From: Gnetum montanum
Lineage: Eukaryota; Streptophyta; Gnetopsida; Gnetales; Gnetaceae
Length of the DNA stretch: 29,818 nucleotides
Direction of reading: 5' to 3'
Assembly (NCBI GenBank): GCA_015680685.1
Contig: MNCI01011437.1
Span: 20,453-50,270 of the forward strand
Of the stretch, positions 20,604-29,818 are shown in pieces. Below the pieces are notes generated by a model that worked only from the letters and a program-made list of their open reading frames with translations, was not told where the DNA came from and did no database searches. Each line of letters begins with the position of its first letter. The first letter of the stretch is position 1. A program made the translations under genes and the position numbers.

Positions 20604-22640
20604 CTAATAGCCAAGCACAAAACCTCATCTTTGGTTGACAATGCAACATCCAAATAAGACATCAACCCCTTATTTTGGTAAAGGATTGCCTATAAAGACA
20701 TGAGATTCACTATTTGTGGTTTGTCAAAGAAAAATGTAAGGTATCTTCATGGGCTGAATTAGGGGCACTATGTCTTTTAAGAATGTCAAACATTTTGGTG
20801 AATTGGCCATATCTATTATCATCATGAAAGATTGATGAAATTCTCCACTGCCTCCTACTAAACCAATCCTTTACATGTGCCCCTAGACCTTGACACAATA
20901 GGGTGACTGCTCGAGAAAAAAAAATTTCTAATAATTTTGTGATGAGCTTGTCCTACCAAATGACCTTCCACAGGAATGTCCACTTTCCCAAATTTCCAAT
21001 GCTCAAGTGATGAAGAAAATTCCATCCTCTACTACTAGTTTTTCACATCTCTAAAGCTTTGGTTGGGCAAGCCCATAGATTAGAATAGTACATCCAAAGA
21101 CAATTGACCCAATGATTACCTACCTAGAACCAAACCTCCTAAGCTAACTTAGCAACTAGAATACAAGCCTGCCTCCTGAAATCCTAGAGTCCATAATCAC
21201 TTGCATGAACTAAGATAGTTACCTAATCCTAAGCAATCAAATGAAACTGACGACGCTCCTCCTCACTAGACTAAAGAAAATTCCTCACAATTTCATTGAC
21301 TAACACAAATTGGGTTAGAGGATTGAAAATTAGTGCACTATAAATGGGAATTCTTGAGAGGACAAATTTAGCTAGAATTGAAAAAGACAAAAACATACCT
21401 ATCTAAGAAGCCAACTTTTTCTACATCTTTACCAATACTTGCTCCTAACTATTACCTAATTTTTGTCCATTAAACAAAGGTTTCCCGGGATAGGTAGTTG
21501 GAAGTAAGCCAACAGTACACCCAAAAATATGCCTGATATGCTCAAATCTTTTTCTTAAGCATCTCGCATGGAAAAGCTCTATCTTATTCCAATTGACTAA
21601 CAAAATCCATCTAACACCTACATCAACTTTCTAGTCTTAGGGATAGATGTTGTGAAAAAGTCATTGCGTCATATATATACTGAAAAGTATGAAGATTCTA
21701 TGGAAATAAGGATGTAAAATTCAACTTTCTAATTCATCTACAAAGATTATCAACAATAATAGGGAAAAGATATGATGATAAAGGGTCAGCTTGCCAAAGG
21801 CTCCATCCTAGGAGAAATTGCTGAGATATCTGTCCATTCAAAAAAACTTGAAATCTAACTGTAAAAAGCATGAACTTTATCATCTCATAGAACCCTCTAT
21901 AAAATCCCAACTCCTTCAAGGTGAAAAGTAAGGCATCATAGTTTACCTTATCATATGCTTTTGATAAATTAAGTTTGAGAAAGCAAATCTCTTGTTTCTG
22001 AATGTAAGCCTCATGCAAAGCGTCATTTGTTGTAATGACACTATCAATAATGTTCCTCCTAAGGGCGAATATCGATTAATCTGTCTCTATGATATTGGGT
22101 AGTAAGGACTTCAGGCAATTCACCAAAAGCTTGGAAAAAAATTTATAAAAATTGTTGCAAAGACTAATAGGCTTGTAATCCCCAAGGGATTGTATCTCCT
22201 CCTTCTTAGGTAGTAAAACAATGTAGGTATTATTCCAAGCTTTGGAAAAAGTATCATACTTAAATCCTACTTAAGAAAGACCTTCAATATCCTTTCCAAT
22301 GACATCCCAATATGGTTTGACATAGTCAAAGTTCTAGTTGTTTGGCCTAGACATCTTGTGATTTTGTGCCTCAACCACTACTAAACAAATCTACTCTATA
22401 GGGAGTCTTCCCTACAAAAACTAATTATCAATAGGCGAAATCAAACAAGGGATCATATTTGGATGTTCTTAGATGCTGGTCATTTCTAGGTGAAATAACA
22501 AAGGGGAGCCCTAAGCTCCACCAAATCCCTAATATGCTCTAGGTTGTCAAAGAAAAGACTCTCCATATTTTGAGCCAATGAATTGGACCTTCCCTCCCAT
22601 CATCTTCTAAAGTTCACAACAACCTAATCCTTCTCAGCAC
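20604..22640 (-). mobile_element. LINE ORF2 reverse transcriptase remnant (5' part of the split LINE)
   Basis: Reading leftward on the minus strand, NNTYIVLLPKKEEIQSLGDY is followed by KPISLCNNFYKFFSKLLVN, the LINE RT blocks 1-2. The best-preserved part (21,734-22,018) has FLKLNLSKAYDKVNYDALLF, the block containing the first catalytic Asp position (LDLSKAYDRVNW in relatives, here LNL). Then come FTVRFQVFLNGQISQQF and WQADPLSSYLF, from the RQGDPLSPYLF block, with Arg and Gly changed. The YxDD box is eroded near 21,690. Beyond it, VNWNKIELF and GLLPTTYPGKPLFNGQ match the thumb region of plant LINEs. It ends at the Athila-like insertion, and the rest continues at 7,399-6,699. The element lacks an endonuclease I can recognise, so it is 5'-truncated or too decayed to read. 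Confidence 0.85.
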
Positions 22641-22689
22641 CAAGCTCCAATGAGGGCATCAATAGGGATTATATATATATTATATATAA

Positions 22690-23640
22690 GGTGGTCGAGG
22701 GTAGGATTAGATCCCATGGAAATCATAATGTGAAACAATAAATGATGGAAAATGCAAAGAGCAAGCTTCAATGCATAGAAGGCTATGATCAGTGGATAGC
22801 AGAAATTGTAAATAGCATAATATAATAAATAAAAAACAAAAAAATAAAACTCAAATTGCAAAGAAAAAATTTCAAATAGCAAAATGTAATGAATAAAAAA
22901 TAAAAAAACAAAATTCAAAGAACAACAGAGGGAAAAATACTCGAAATAGTATGTTATGATGAATAGAGAGTAGCGTTAGATCTAGCAAAGAGTAGGATCA
23001 AATCCTGTGAAGTAGATTTGACAAAGAATAAGGTCAAATCGGGCAAAGGAAAATAAAATTCAAAGAGCAAAAGAGGGAAAAATACTTGAAATAGTAGGCT
23101 ATGATGAGCAAAGAGAAGGATCAAATCCCGTGGGGTATATTTGGTCATGAGTAGAAAGCAAGGTTAGATTTGACAAAAATTAGGTTATGATGTAGATGAA
23201 ACTTTGGTGGAGAGTAAGTTGTGATGAAATCTGTTGGAGACTAGGCTCTGATGAGCAGAGACCAAGGTCAAATCCCACGGAGCATATTCAGCAAAGAGCA
23301 AGGTCAGATCAGGCAAAGCAGATTCAGTAGAGAAAAACAAAATTTAAAGAGTAAAAGAGGGAAAAATACATGAAATAGAAAACTATGATGAGCATAAAGT
23401 AGGATCAAATCTTGCAAAGTAGATTTGGCAAAAGTACAATTAGATCAAGTGAAATAGATTTAGTAGAGAGCAAGTTCAGATTGGGTGGAGTAGATCTGGT
23501 AAAGAGTTTTTGGTAAAAGGATGCAAAGTAGGTTGTGATGAGTAGAGAGCAAGGTTGGCTACGATGGAGTTTTCGTAGAAAGGATGTAGAGCAGGCTATG
23601 ATGAGCAGGGAGTAGGGTTAGATTGGGTGTGAAGAGTTAT
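22690..23640. repeat. Degenerate tandem repeat of about 143 bp
   Basis: The landmark GGAAAAATAC occurs at 22,931, 23,076 and 23,360, spacings of 145 and 284 (twice 142). A landmark-poor copy at about 23,200-23,345 fills the gap. Each copy continues with GAAATAG, then an RCTATGATGAGCA segment, then one or more of GGATCAAATC and GGTCAAATC, and a poly-A-rich AAATTCAAAGAGCAAAAGAG end. Shorter sub-repeats (GTTGTGATGAGTAGAGAGCA at about 23,530 and GCTATGATGAGCAGGGAGTA at about 23,593) follow. An (AT)n tract lies just upstream at about 22,670-22,690. No coding potential was seen. Confidence 0.75.
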
Positions 23641-23699
23641 TGCAAAGAGGTCGAGGGGTTATGGGGGTTATGAAAAGAGTAGTGTTTAGATGGGGATGG

Positions 23700-23959
23700 T
23701 ATTGTATAGATTGGGGTGTTGTGGGAATTATAGGGTTAGAAAAAAAGTAATGTTTAAATTTGGGGGAGAGGGGACACTAACAAAAAGGTAGTGTCTAAAA
23801 AGTTTTTTTTTTTAGTAATCATTTAAATGGATTTTAGATTTTAATGTCCAATTTAAAAAATATTCCAAAGTTTCATGTTTTGTTGAATTATTTAATATCT
23901 TGTTGCTTTTTTAGAGAGTTGAGTAAGAAATTGTTAGTCTTGCCACTTTCATTAAGCAT
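23700..23959. other. Short interval without a recognisable gene
   Basis: Purine-rich (GGGGTT-like) sequence is followed by a T11 run at about 23,802 and AT-rich sequence. Nothing recognisable. Confidence 0.5.
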
Positions 23960-24165
23960 ATGACATCTATTTCCACACCATTGGCTTCTTATAGATGTTT
24001 TTTTATTATTGAAATCAATATTCTTAATTGTAAAAAGAATTTGATATTACAAGTAGGCAAAAAGGCTTATATTTAGCCAATTACATGTTATAGTATTCCT
24101 AAATTTTGCAAATTTTGTCATAATGACATTTATTTAATGCTTATCATTTTCTACTCAACAAAAAA
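23960..24165 (+). pseudogene. Probable LINE ORF1 (gag-like) zinc-knuckle remnant
   Basis: From ATG 23,960 the frame reads MTSISTPLASYRC, then FFIIEINILNCKKNLILQVG. After one TAG comes PITCYSIPKFCKFCHND. This order follows the ORF1 proteins of plant LINEs (DUF4283-type): TSIGxPL, then ARVLIEIDxxxxLxxxIxLxxG, then PVxYExxPxFCxxCxxxGH. Only the first CxxC pair of the knuckle survives, and a deletion lies between PLAS and FIIEI. The following 150 bp are Lys-rich, like an ORF1 tail, but unreadable. It is plus strand, opposite to the nearby minus-strand LINE, so it belongs to a different insertion. Confidence 0.5.
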
Positions 24166-25457
24166 GATTAAGAGGAAAAGAAAAACCATGTTGAAGTTTA
24201 TGATTTAAAAAAAAAGTATTTTGAAGTTGAAGATATAAAAAATCAAGTTAATGCTAATAATAAGAATGATCAAATGATAATATAGAAACCAAATGAAATA
24301 AAACAAAATAAATCAAAAAGAAAAAAAATAGATGATTTTGTAAATATTTTTACTTATGTTACATGAAGTTTTGATTAGTTTGGACATATAGCTTATAAGA
24401 CAAATCTTGTCTTATTAGACAAGAACAATCTCAACTCAACTCAAAGATCAAAACTAATCTTAAATGATCCATTGGTCATGAGGATGAAAACTTTAAACAA
24501 CATCCCAAAAACTATTGAATTTTTTCTCTCAACTCTCTTTTCTATGTTGATGGCCTAATGTGCTTTGAAATTTTTTAATTTTTATATATTTTTAAAGATC
24601 AAACATGTCTGAAGGTTATGTAAATGTTGTTAGGATAGACCATCCTCCCTATTAACAATTAAATATCCTCTGCTTGGTTTTCTAAAAATATCAATTACAA
24701 GGTTGCATGCATGAGTAGAAATCTCTAAAATTAGAAAGTTTTGGAAATGGAAATGGAAAGTTTTTTTTCCTTTTTATGTTGTTTTTGGTGTTGTCTACTG
24801 AGTGTTAAGCTTGGGATGTACTTTGATTGTTATTTTTTTGGAGGGTGTTGGAACTTGAAATAATTGTAATATAGGTATACACCCAAGATATATTGTTTAA
24901 TTAGAACTTTATAACTCATCCTTACCCACTAGAATTAAACCCATGACTTAGAGCTTTTAAATCAAGTTTTACCCCTAAGCATACATGTAATTGTTTTTTT
25001 TCTTATTATCAGTATTATTTTTGAGTTGATAGTCATCCCTTTTAAGTTCTAGTATTAAATAATCATATAAAAGGAAAAGATAAAATTTTCTAATAAAATT
25101 TATAATAAAACTAATCCATTAAGTAATAATTACACCTTTTCAAATAATTATTTTAAAAATTTGTAATTTCCAATTTATATAAATTGGTAAAAGGTCATGA
25201 ATTTATTTGGATAACCAGTTTAATAAATCTCATCTTCAGGGCCCCTCCCATGTGTAATTTAGATCAACGTAATCCTTGCACTGAAAATAGCAATGAAAAA
25301 TTCTTTGAAATTAGAATAGTAAGCAAACGTTAAAAAATTCGGAACTTCTGGTTTGACATGTAAACACATTTGAATTGTCCGGTAAACTATTTACTGGTGG
25401 ATACACTGCTGAACTCCCTCAGCTGAATGTCTAGAGTGAAGAGAGAGAAGTTCGAGC
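24166..25457. other. Upstream flank and putative promoter region of the FIE homologue
   Basis: About 1.3 kb of AT-rich sequence without coding similarity. It contains an 18-bp perfect palindrome with a TATATAA core at 25,170-25,187. The last 200 bp before the ATG are somewhat less AT-rich. No transcription start could be fixed. The 5' UTR probably begins within the last 250 bp. Confidence 0.45.
25170..25187 (+). promoter_or_regulatory. Palindromic TATA-like element upstream of FIE
   Basis: CCAATTTATATAAATTGG is its own reverse complement and contains TATATAA. It also carries a CCAAT at its 5' end and ATTGG at its 3' end. It lies 271 bp upstream of the ATG. This is a candidate core promoter element only. 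Confidence 0.35.
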
Positions 25458-26705
25458 ATGGCGCGCAGGGGTTTAGGGACTGAACCAGTAATTGGTTCTC
25501 TGGTTGCTTCCAAGAAAAGAAAAGAGTACAAGATCACCAACAGATTACAAGAAGGCAAACGCCCTATATATGCCATCTCCTTCAACTTTATCGACGCTCG
25601 TTATTTCAATTTGTTCGCCACTGCTGGGGAAATCGGGTAAGCTGAGTATTACGTTTTTCATATAAATTTTACAAACCGACCTAACAAGGCCTATTACATT
25701 TCGTTACATGCAGTACTTGCCATAGTGGCAATGCTACATCGGTTGTTCTCTTCGTTTTCAATTTCATTGTCATTTTAATGTTATGCATATAATTTCTGTT
25801 TACAATAAATATTTTCATTTCAGGTAACAGTTTACCAGTGTTTGGAAGGAGGTGTTATCGCTGTGTTACAGGCTTACCTAGATGAAGATGTATGGACACT
25901 AATTTTTTTTTTAAAATTTATTTGTTGCTGATTTCTTTGTATAAATCATGCCTCATTTTGGGAGGCCATCCATATATTTTTTTTCTATGGCTTAATTTTA
26001 GTTAAATTTTATAGAAGGAGGAATCCTTTTACACCATTAGCTGGTCATGTGACATGAATGGCTCACCGCTATTAGTGGCCGGTGGTAGCAATGGAATCAT
26101 TCGAGTTATTGATGCTGCAAATGAAAGGGTTCACAAGGTGGGGATTTGATTTTGAATTTTATGCTTACAAGCTTGCAGTTTCAAAATTACTAATAAGGAT
26201 GTTTCAAAATTATTATTACTAAAGGTAGTTTATATTCACAGAGCTTTGTTGGCCACGGGGATTCAGTGAATGAAATCCGAACTCTAGCATTGAAACCAAG
26301 TCTTATTGCATCTGCTAGCAAAGTATGATGAGCTTATTTTTAATTTTAAATCCATTCATAAATTTTTTAAAATATAAACTGGCATCATTTTTGAAAATTC
26401 AGGATGAGTCTGTGCGGCTATGGAATGTCCATACTGGGATATGCATTTTGATATTTGCAGGTGCTGGAGGACACCGAAATGAAGTTTTAAGTGTTGTGAG
26501 TAAAATAAATTTTCATCTTGTTTCTGTTTTAAACGATCACTGTAGTATACTGATGTGTTTAGAAATATTAAATATTATTTCAAAGAAATAAATACTATGT
26601 TTTAAGACAATTAATTTTTTTTGTCTTAGGATTTTCATCCTTCAGATATTTATCGTATTGCAAGTTGTGGGATGGACAATACAGTAAAGATCTGGTCAAT
26701 GAAAG
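25458..26705 (+). CDS. FIE: FIE homologue (ESC/EED-type WD40 subunit of PRC2), exons 1-6, 3' part outside window
   Basis: FIE binds the H3K27 methyltransferase and H3K27me3 in Polycomb Repressive Complex 2 in the nucleus. Exons by GT-AG rule and homology: 25458-25636, 25824-25889, 26015-26137, 26242-26322, 26403-26495, 26630-26705. They encode about 206 of the usual 370-380 residues, roughly the first half of a seven-bladed propeller. Landmarks are YKITNRLQEGKRPIYAISFN, VTVYQCLEGGVIAVLQAY, KEESFYTISWSC, GIIRVIDA, VGHGDSVNEIRT, KDESVRLWNVHTGICILIFA, GAGGHRNEVLSV, DFHPSDIYRIASCGMD and VKIWSMK. The aromatic residues at positions equivalent to EED F97 and Y148 (Tyr38 and about Tyr88) are kept. 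Exons 2-5 are phase 0, and exon 6 ends in phase 1 as in Arabidopsis. The end of exon 1 is one base short in a G run (about 25626-25629), so TAGG-N-R reads out of frame; it needs one more base. Start: only Met in the N-terminal block. Confidence 0.93.
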
Positions 26706-29059
26706 GTTCTAAGTTTTCGTTAAATTAAAAAGCTTATTTTTTGTTATACATATATTTGTAATTTTTATAAAGGGTTTCTGCATGGTAATTAAATTTTGTA
26801 ACAAACATATAAACTGTTTTCTGTTTCAGTCTTATTTGATATTTAGAAGTAAGAGAAAATATACAAAATTCTTGTTGAGGCTAAATGTAAAATATTGTTA
26901 TTGAAGCCATGTTCTGTTTGTATTATGTGTAGTTGTTTACAGTTATATGTCAGGAATGGAAAACTTACATTAATAATCGTGGCTGGTATATCCTAACAGA
27001 ATAATTGGAAGGGAGCGTGTAAAACAGACATGGCAAATAACAGACAGGCGTTTTCTAATGTAAATTTTGCTAAAAATAATCTAAGGTGAATTTATTCTAA
27101 AATATGCAGTGAGGGAAATGGGGGATTGGCAGTTAATGTGTATTAGAGTTGAACCAGATCACTACACATTCAGTCACCTTAAATCATGAACAAATAAATG
27201 GCTGCAGCATCAATGAGTTTGGAAGTGTAAAGGTTTGGTAAATAAGAAACTGTTTTTTCTAAAACTAACTGTTACCCGCTACATCTCAACTAGCAGTTAA
27301 ATGTAATTCTATTTATCCTCTGTCTGACCCTTAAGAAATTAATTGCAACTGATAATGAATCTAGTATGATTCCAGAGGTCTTGCAAAGAAAAAATATACA
27401 AGCTATGGATGATACAGTAAGTATAGATTGTATTAGCATTAAAAAGCACTCAAGAAAAATTAAGGATGGACAACATCATTTAATCCAGGCCTTAAATACA
27501 TAACAAGGACACAAAATCTTAGATCATGTTCTTGCTTCACTCCTTTTCTCAAGTTCAGTCCCATTATCACACATTCCAAATGATTCAATTTCTCTTACTT
27601 CCTAATGTGATTGCGTTTTTTACACAGTTGCCTTGCCTTACTTTTCTGTTTAGAAAGGAAATAGAAAATATTTATGGGTTTTGTTATATTTGAGTTTTGT
27701 TATTTTACAGAATTTATATTCATGTCTATTGCAACCTAGATTGTGAGCTATTTTCTGGGTCATGATCTATCATAAAATTTTTGGATTTATAGAGTTGCAT
27801 CTTGACTTGTCATCAGTTTGCCATGAATACTCTGTAAAACCTGACAGCAACTGTTTTCTTTCATGTCATGATTTATGATTGGCAATTTTTCTGGCAACAC
27901 ATTCTAGGCTTGTTGCAACCTGCATTATGGCCATTGTTAATCTGCACAACATCCACATAGCATGCATTTTGGCTCCATCATGGCGAGTATCAATACTGGA
28001 AATGTGTCATGTGATGACTAATGGAGTTTGTTCAACAACTTGTGGTAGGGCTCACACAACCTCAGAAACATCATCTTTTCTACAAAAAGTGCAAAATCTA
28101 ATCACAAAAATTCCACATTATGTATTACTTTGTTGTATTGTTTCAAAATAATTTTATTCAAACTAAGTTTTTTGGCGATTTCAAGTTTCATGAAGTACAT
28201 GGGATTTAGAGTAACAGTCAAAATTAAAATAGTTGTTTGTTTGTGATGGTTCTTGTGACATCTTATAACTAACTATTGAACATTTTTGTACCTCTATATT
28301 TCATGTGCTTTAGACACATGGGAGTAGGGAGACTGTAGAGCACATACCAAAATGAATTTGGTGGTGTGGTGTTTCATGGGCATGAAGGCAGACACTTGTG
28401 GAACACATACGTATAAATTACATAGTGTTTGATGTTTAGTTAGACTGGAGAGTGGCTTTTGCATTGTAATTAAATAGGTGCACATAACCTTGAATGGTAG
28501 CAATAAACTTGGAATGTGTATCTCAGGAAAAGATAAAATTTGGTTTTTTGTTCTATATTCATGGAATGCTTTGACAATTTCTTTTTGTAAAATATTGCCA
28601 AAACAAAACTGTAAAAAGAAAATGATAAAGAAAACTGAAAAACAACATGAGGATTTATGTGGAAAGCCCAAAGGGAAAAACCATAGGAAAGCAGTTCAAA
28701 GCTATTATATTAAACCATAGAAAACCAATTTTGAACTACATTAAACACATATAACCAATCTTCCTTTATAGCCCCTCAGGTTTCTACATCCCTTTAAAAT
28801 TTTCCAAATTTAATTTTTCATATTTATCTGGAACTTTATAGATTCCCCTTTATAACATAAAGTTAACATTACAAAAATGACTTTAAGTATTACAAGGGAC
28901 ATAACCTTAAAAAACAACAGCAACACAAAGGTTTCAAAGTCCAAAGATTTGGCTGCATTTTTACAGTTCTCTGGCTTGAAGGAAAATCTGTTCATTCCTC
29001 AAGAACAAGAGCTGCATTGCTTTCTAGTTCCACTAAAGCTCACATTTCTGGTAGTTTGA
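26706..29059 (+). other. FIE intron 6 (incomplete), non-coding part
   Basis: The donor is AAAG/GTTCTA after SMK. The next exon should begin by completing the codon for the EFW block, and I could not find it to the end of the window. So the intron is longer than 3.1 kb. The interval is AT-rich with no recognisable coding similarity. A plus-strand segment at about 28,650-28,685 (GATTTATGTGGAAAGCCCAA) resembles a conserved stretch in some copia LTRs, which would fit the copia remnant to its right. This is weak. Confidence 0.7.
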
Positions 29060-29790
29060 GCTATACTTGCAAAAAGCTTTTTTTGTATTATCATGGTCTT
29101 CATCAGGTTCTCAACATCATTGTTCATAGTGTGATTTTTTTGCACATTTATAAATCCTCTTCTATGATATTCCTTATGAAATGATACTTTATATGTGTTT
29201 TTTCCTTCCATGACAAGCTGGATTTTTGTCCAGAAAGATTGCACTTTGGCTATGACAAAGCACATATGCCAAAAGAGTTTAGAAAACTATAAAGGCACAA
29301 CATTTCTTTAAAGGCTTTTGTTAATGCTAGATATTCAGCCTCTGTGGTGGATAAAGTGACCAATGACTATAACTTTGACAACCAGCTAATAACACGTTGA
29401 CCAAAGTTATATGCATAGTCTGTGCCTCATGTAGTCTCTAAATTGTAGCTTGTAAGATTGAGTTCATTTTAAATACTATAGAATTCATTTAATTAAAGTC
29501 CAGTATGTCCAACCCGGATTGCTCATTTATATTCTTATTACACCAACACCAAGAACTTTATCAGGCCTTGTGCAAATCATAGCATTCATTATTGAACCAA
29601 TTGCAGAATTCTTACTTAACTTGAAATGAGGGGCAAGAGGAGTACTAACCACATTTGCATGAAACATACCAAACGTTTCTAACACTTTGGAAATGTATTC
29701 TTCTTGGTAGTCGATCCCATTTTGTCGGGACACGACTAGGATGATGGTGATTCTTCTCGACTTAATCACAAGAATGCACTCTTTCTAGCC
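29060..29790 (-). pseudogene. Ty1/copia reverse transcriptase/RNase H remnant inside FIE intron 6
   Basis: On the minus strand, 29,527-29,769 reads EEYISKVLETFGMFHANVVS, then TPLAPHFKLSK and AMICTRPDKVLGVG, the copia RT end (TPLxxHxKLS...YAMxCTRPDI). Next, about 29,285-29,400, VISWLSKL, a stop, then SLVTLSTTEAEYLALTKAFK gives the RNase H block with the conserved Glu. Then CNLSGQKSSLSWK and THIKYHFIRNIIEEGFINVQ match the domain end (KHIDxxYHFIRxxxEEG). Several stops and frameshifts show it is dead. The upstream part lies beyond the window's right edge. It is antisense to FIE and was probably carried harmlessly within the intron. Confidence 0.88.
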
Positions 29791-29818
29791 CTTTTGATTT
29801 TTATTGAAAAACTTTTTT

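Noticed and set aside
22884-22891. ATGTAATG, matching sequence beside the LINE A-tail (about 6,690-6,698), as a LINE target-site duplication
   Set aside because: Only 8 bp in AT-rich DNA, and the right-hand copy lies within the 143-bp repeat region, so chance cannot be excluded.
22634-22918. 94-codon minus-strand Phe/Tyr/Leu-rich ORF resembling a membrane protein
   Set aside because: It is the complement of A-rich tandem repeat sequence, and the hydrophobicity comes from poly-T composition.
28294-28720. 125-codon minus and 80-codon plus ORFs in FIE intron 6
   Set aside because: No recognisable similarity, and neither has the EFW block expected for FIE exon 7.

Overview
The window looks like nuclear DNA of a seed plant, most likely a gymnosperm such as a conifer (inference). 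It is mostly decayed retrotransposons, of several superfamilies and partly nested, plus the 5' half of one recognisable host gene. That gene is a homologue of FIE (FERTILIZATION-INDEPENDENT ENDOSPERM), the ESC/EED WD40 subunit of Polycomb Repressive Complex 2. I found no tRNA, rRNA, CRISPR, operon-like or bacterial feature.

Layout. (1) 1 to about 4,880, minus strand: the 5' part of a GC-richer Ty3/gypsy element of Tat/Ogre type. It has an LTR of about 1.5 kb with a TATA box and a 49-bp tandem repeat, a primer-binding-site-like sequence, a gag with only a few breaks, and the start of the protease/pol region, which runs off the left edge. (2) About 4,880-6,698: AT-rich sequence with no gene I recognise. 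(3) 6,699-7,399 and 20,604 to about 22,640, minus strand: two parts of one 5'-truncated LINE. (4) 7,400-20,598, plus strand: a complete but ancient Athila-like LTR retrotransposon that split the LINE. It has two LTRs, a PBS related to tRNA-Asp, gag, protease, RT, RNase H and integrase remnants, and a long third ORF after pol. (5) About 22,690-23,640: degenerate tandem repeats of about 143 bp. (6) About 23,960-24,160: a probable LINE ORF1 remnant. (7) 25,458-26,705, plus strand: FIE exons 1-6, with intron 6 filling the rest of the window. (8) 29,060-29,790, minus strand: a Ty1/copia RT/RNase H remnant inside that intron.

Two points stand out. The FIE homologue has clean splice sites and strong conservation, but the end of exon 1 is one base out of frame in a G run. 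This is either a sequence error or a real lesion. The retroelements have decayed mainly by C-to-T/G-to-A transitions: all six PBS mismatches are of this type, and stops are enriched for TAG. This is what long-term CG/CHG methylation would produce. No undescribed system is clearly evident. The closest candidates are the long coiled-coil ORF after pol in the Athila-like element and the CpG-rich repeat arrays in the U3 regions of two unrelated LTR families.
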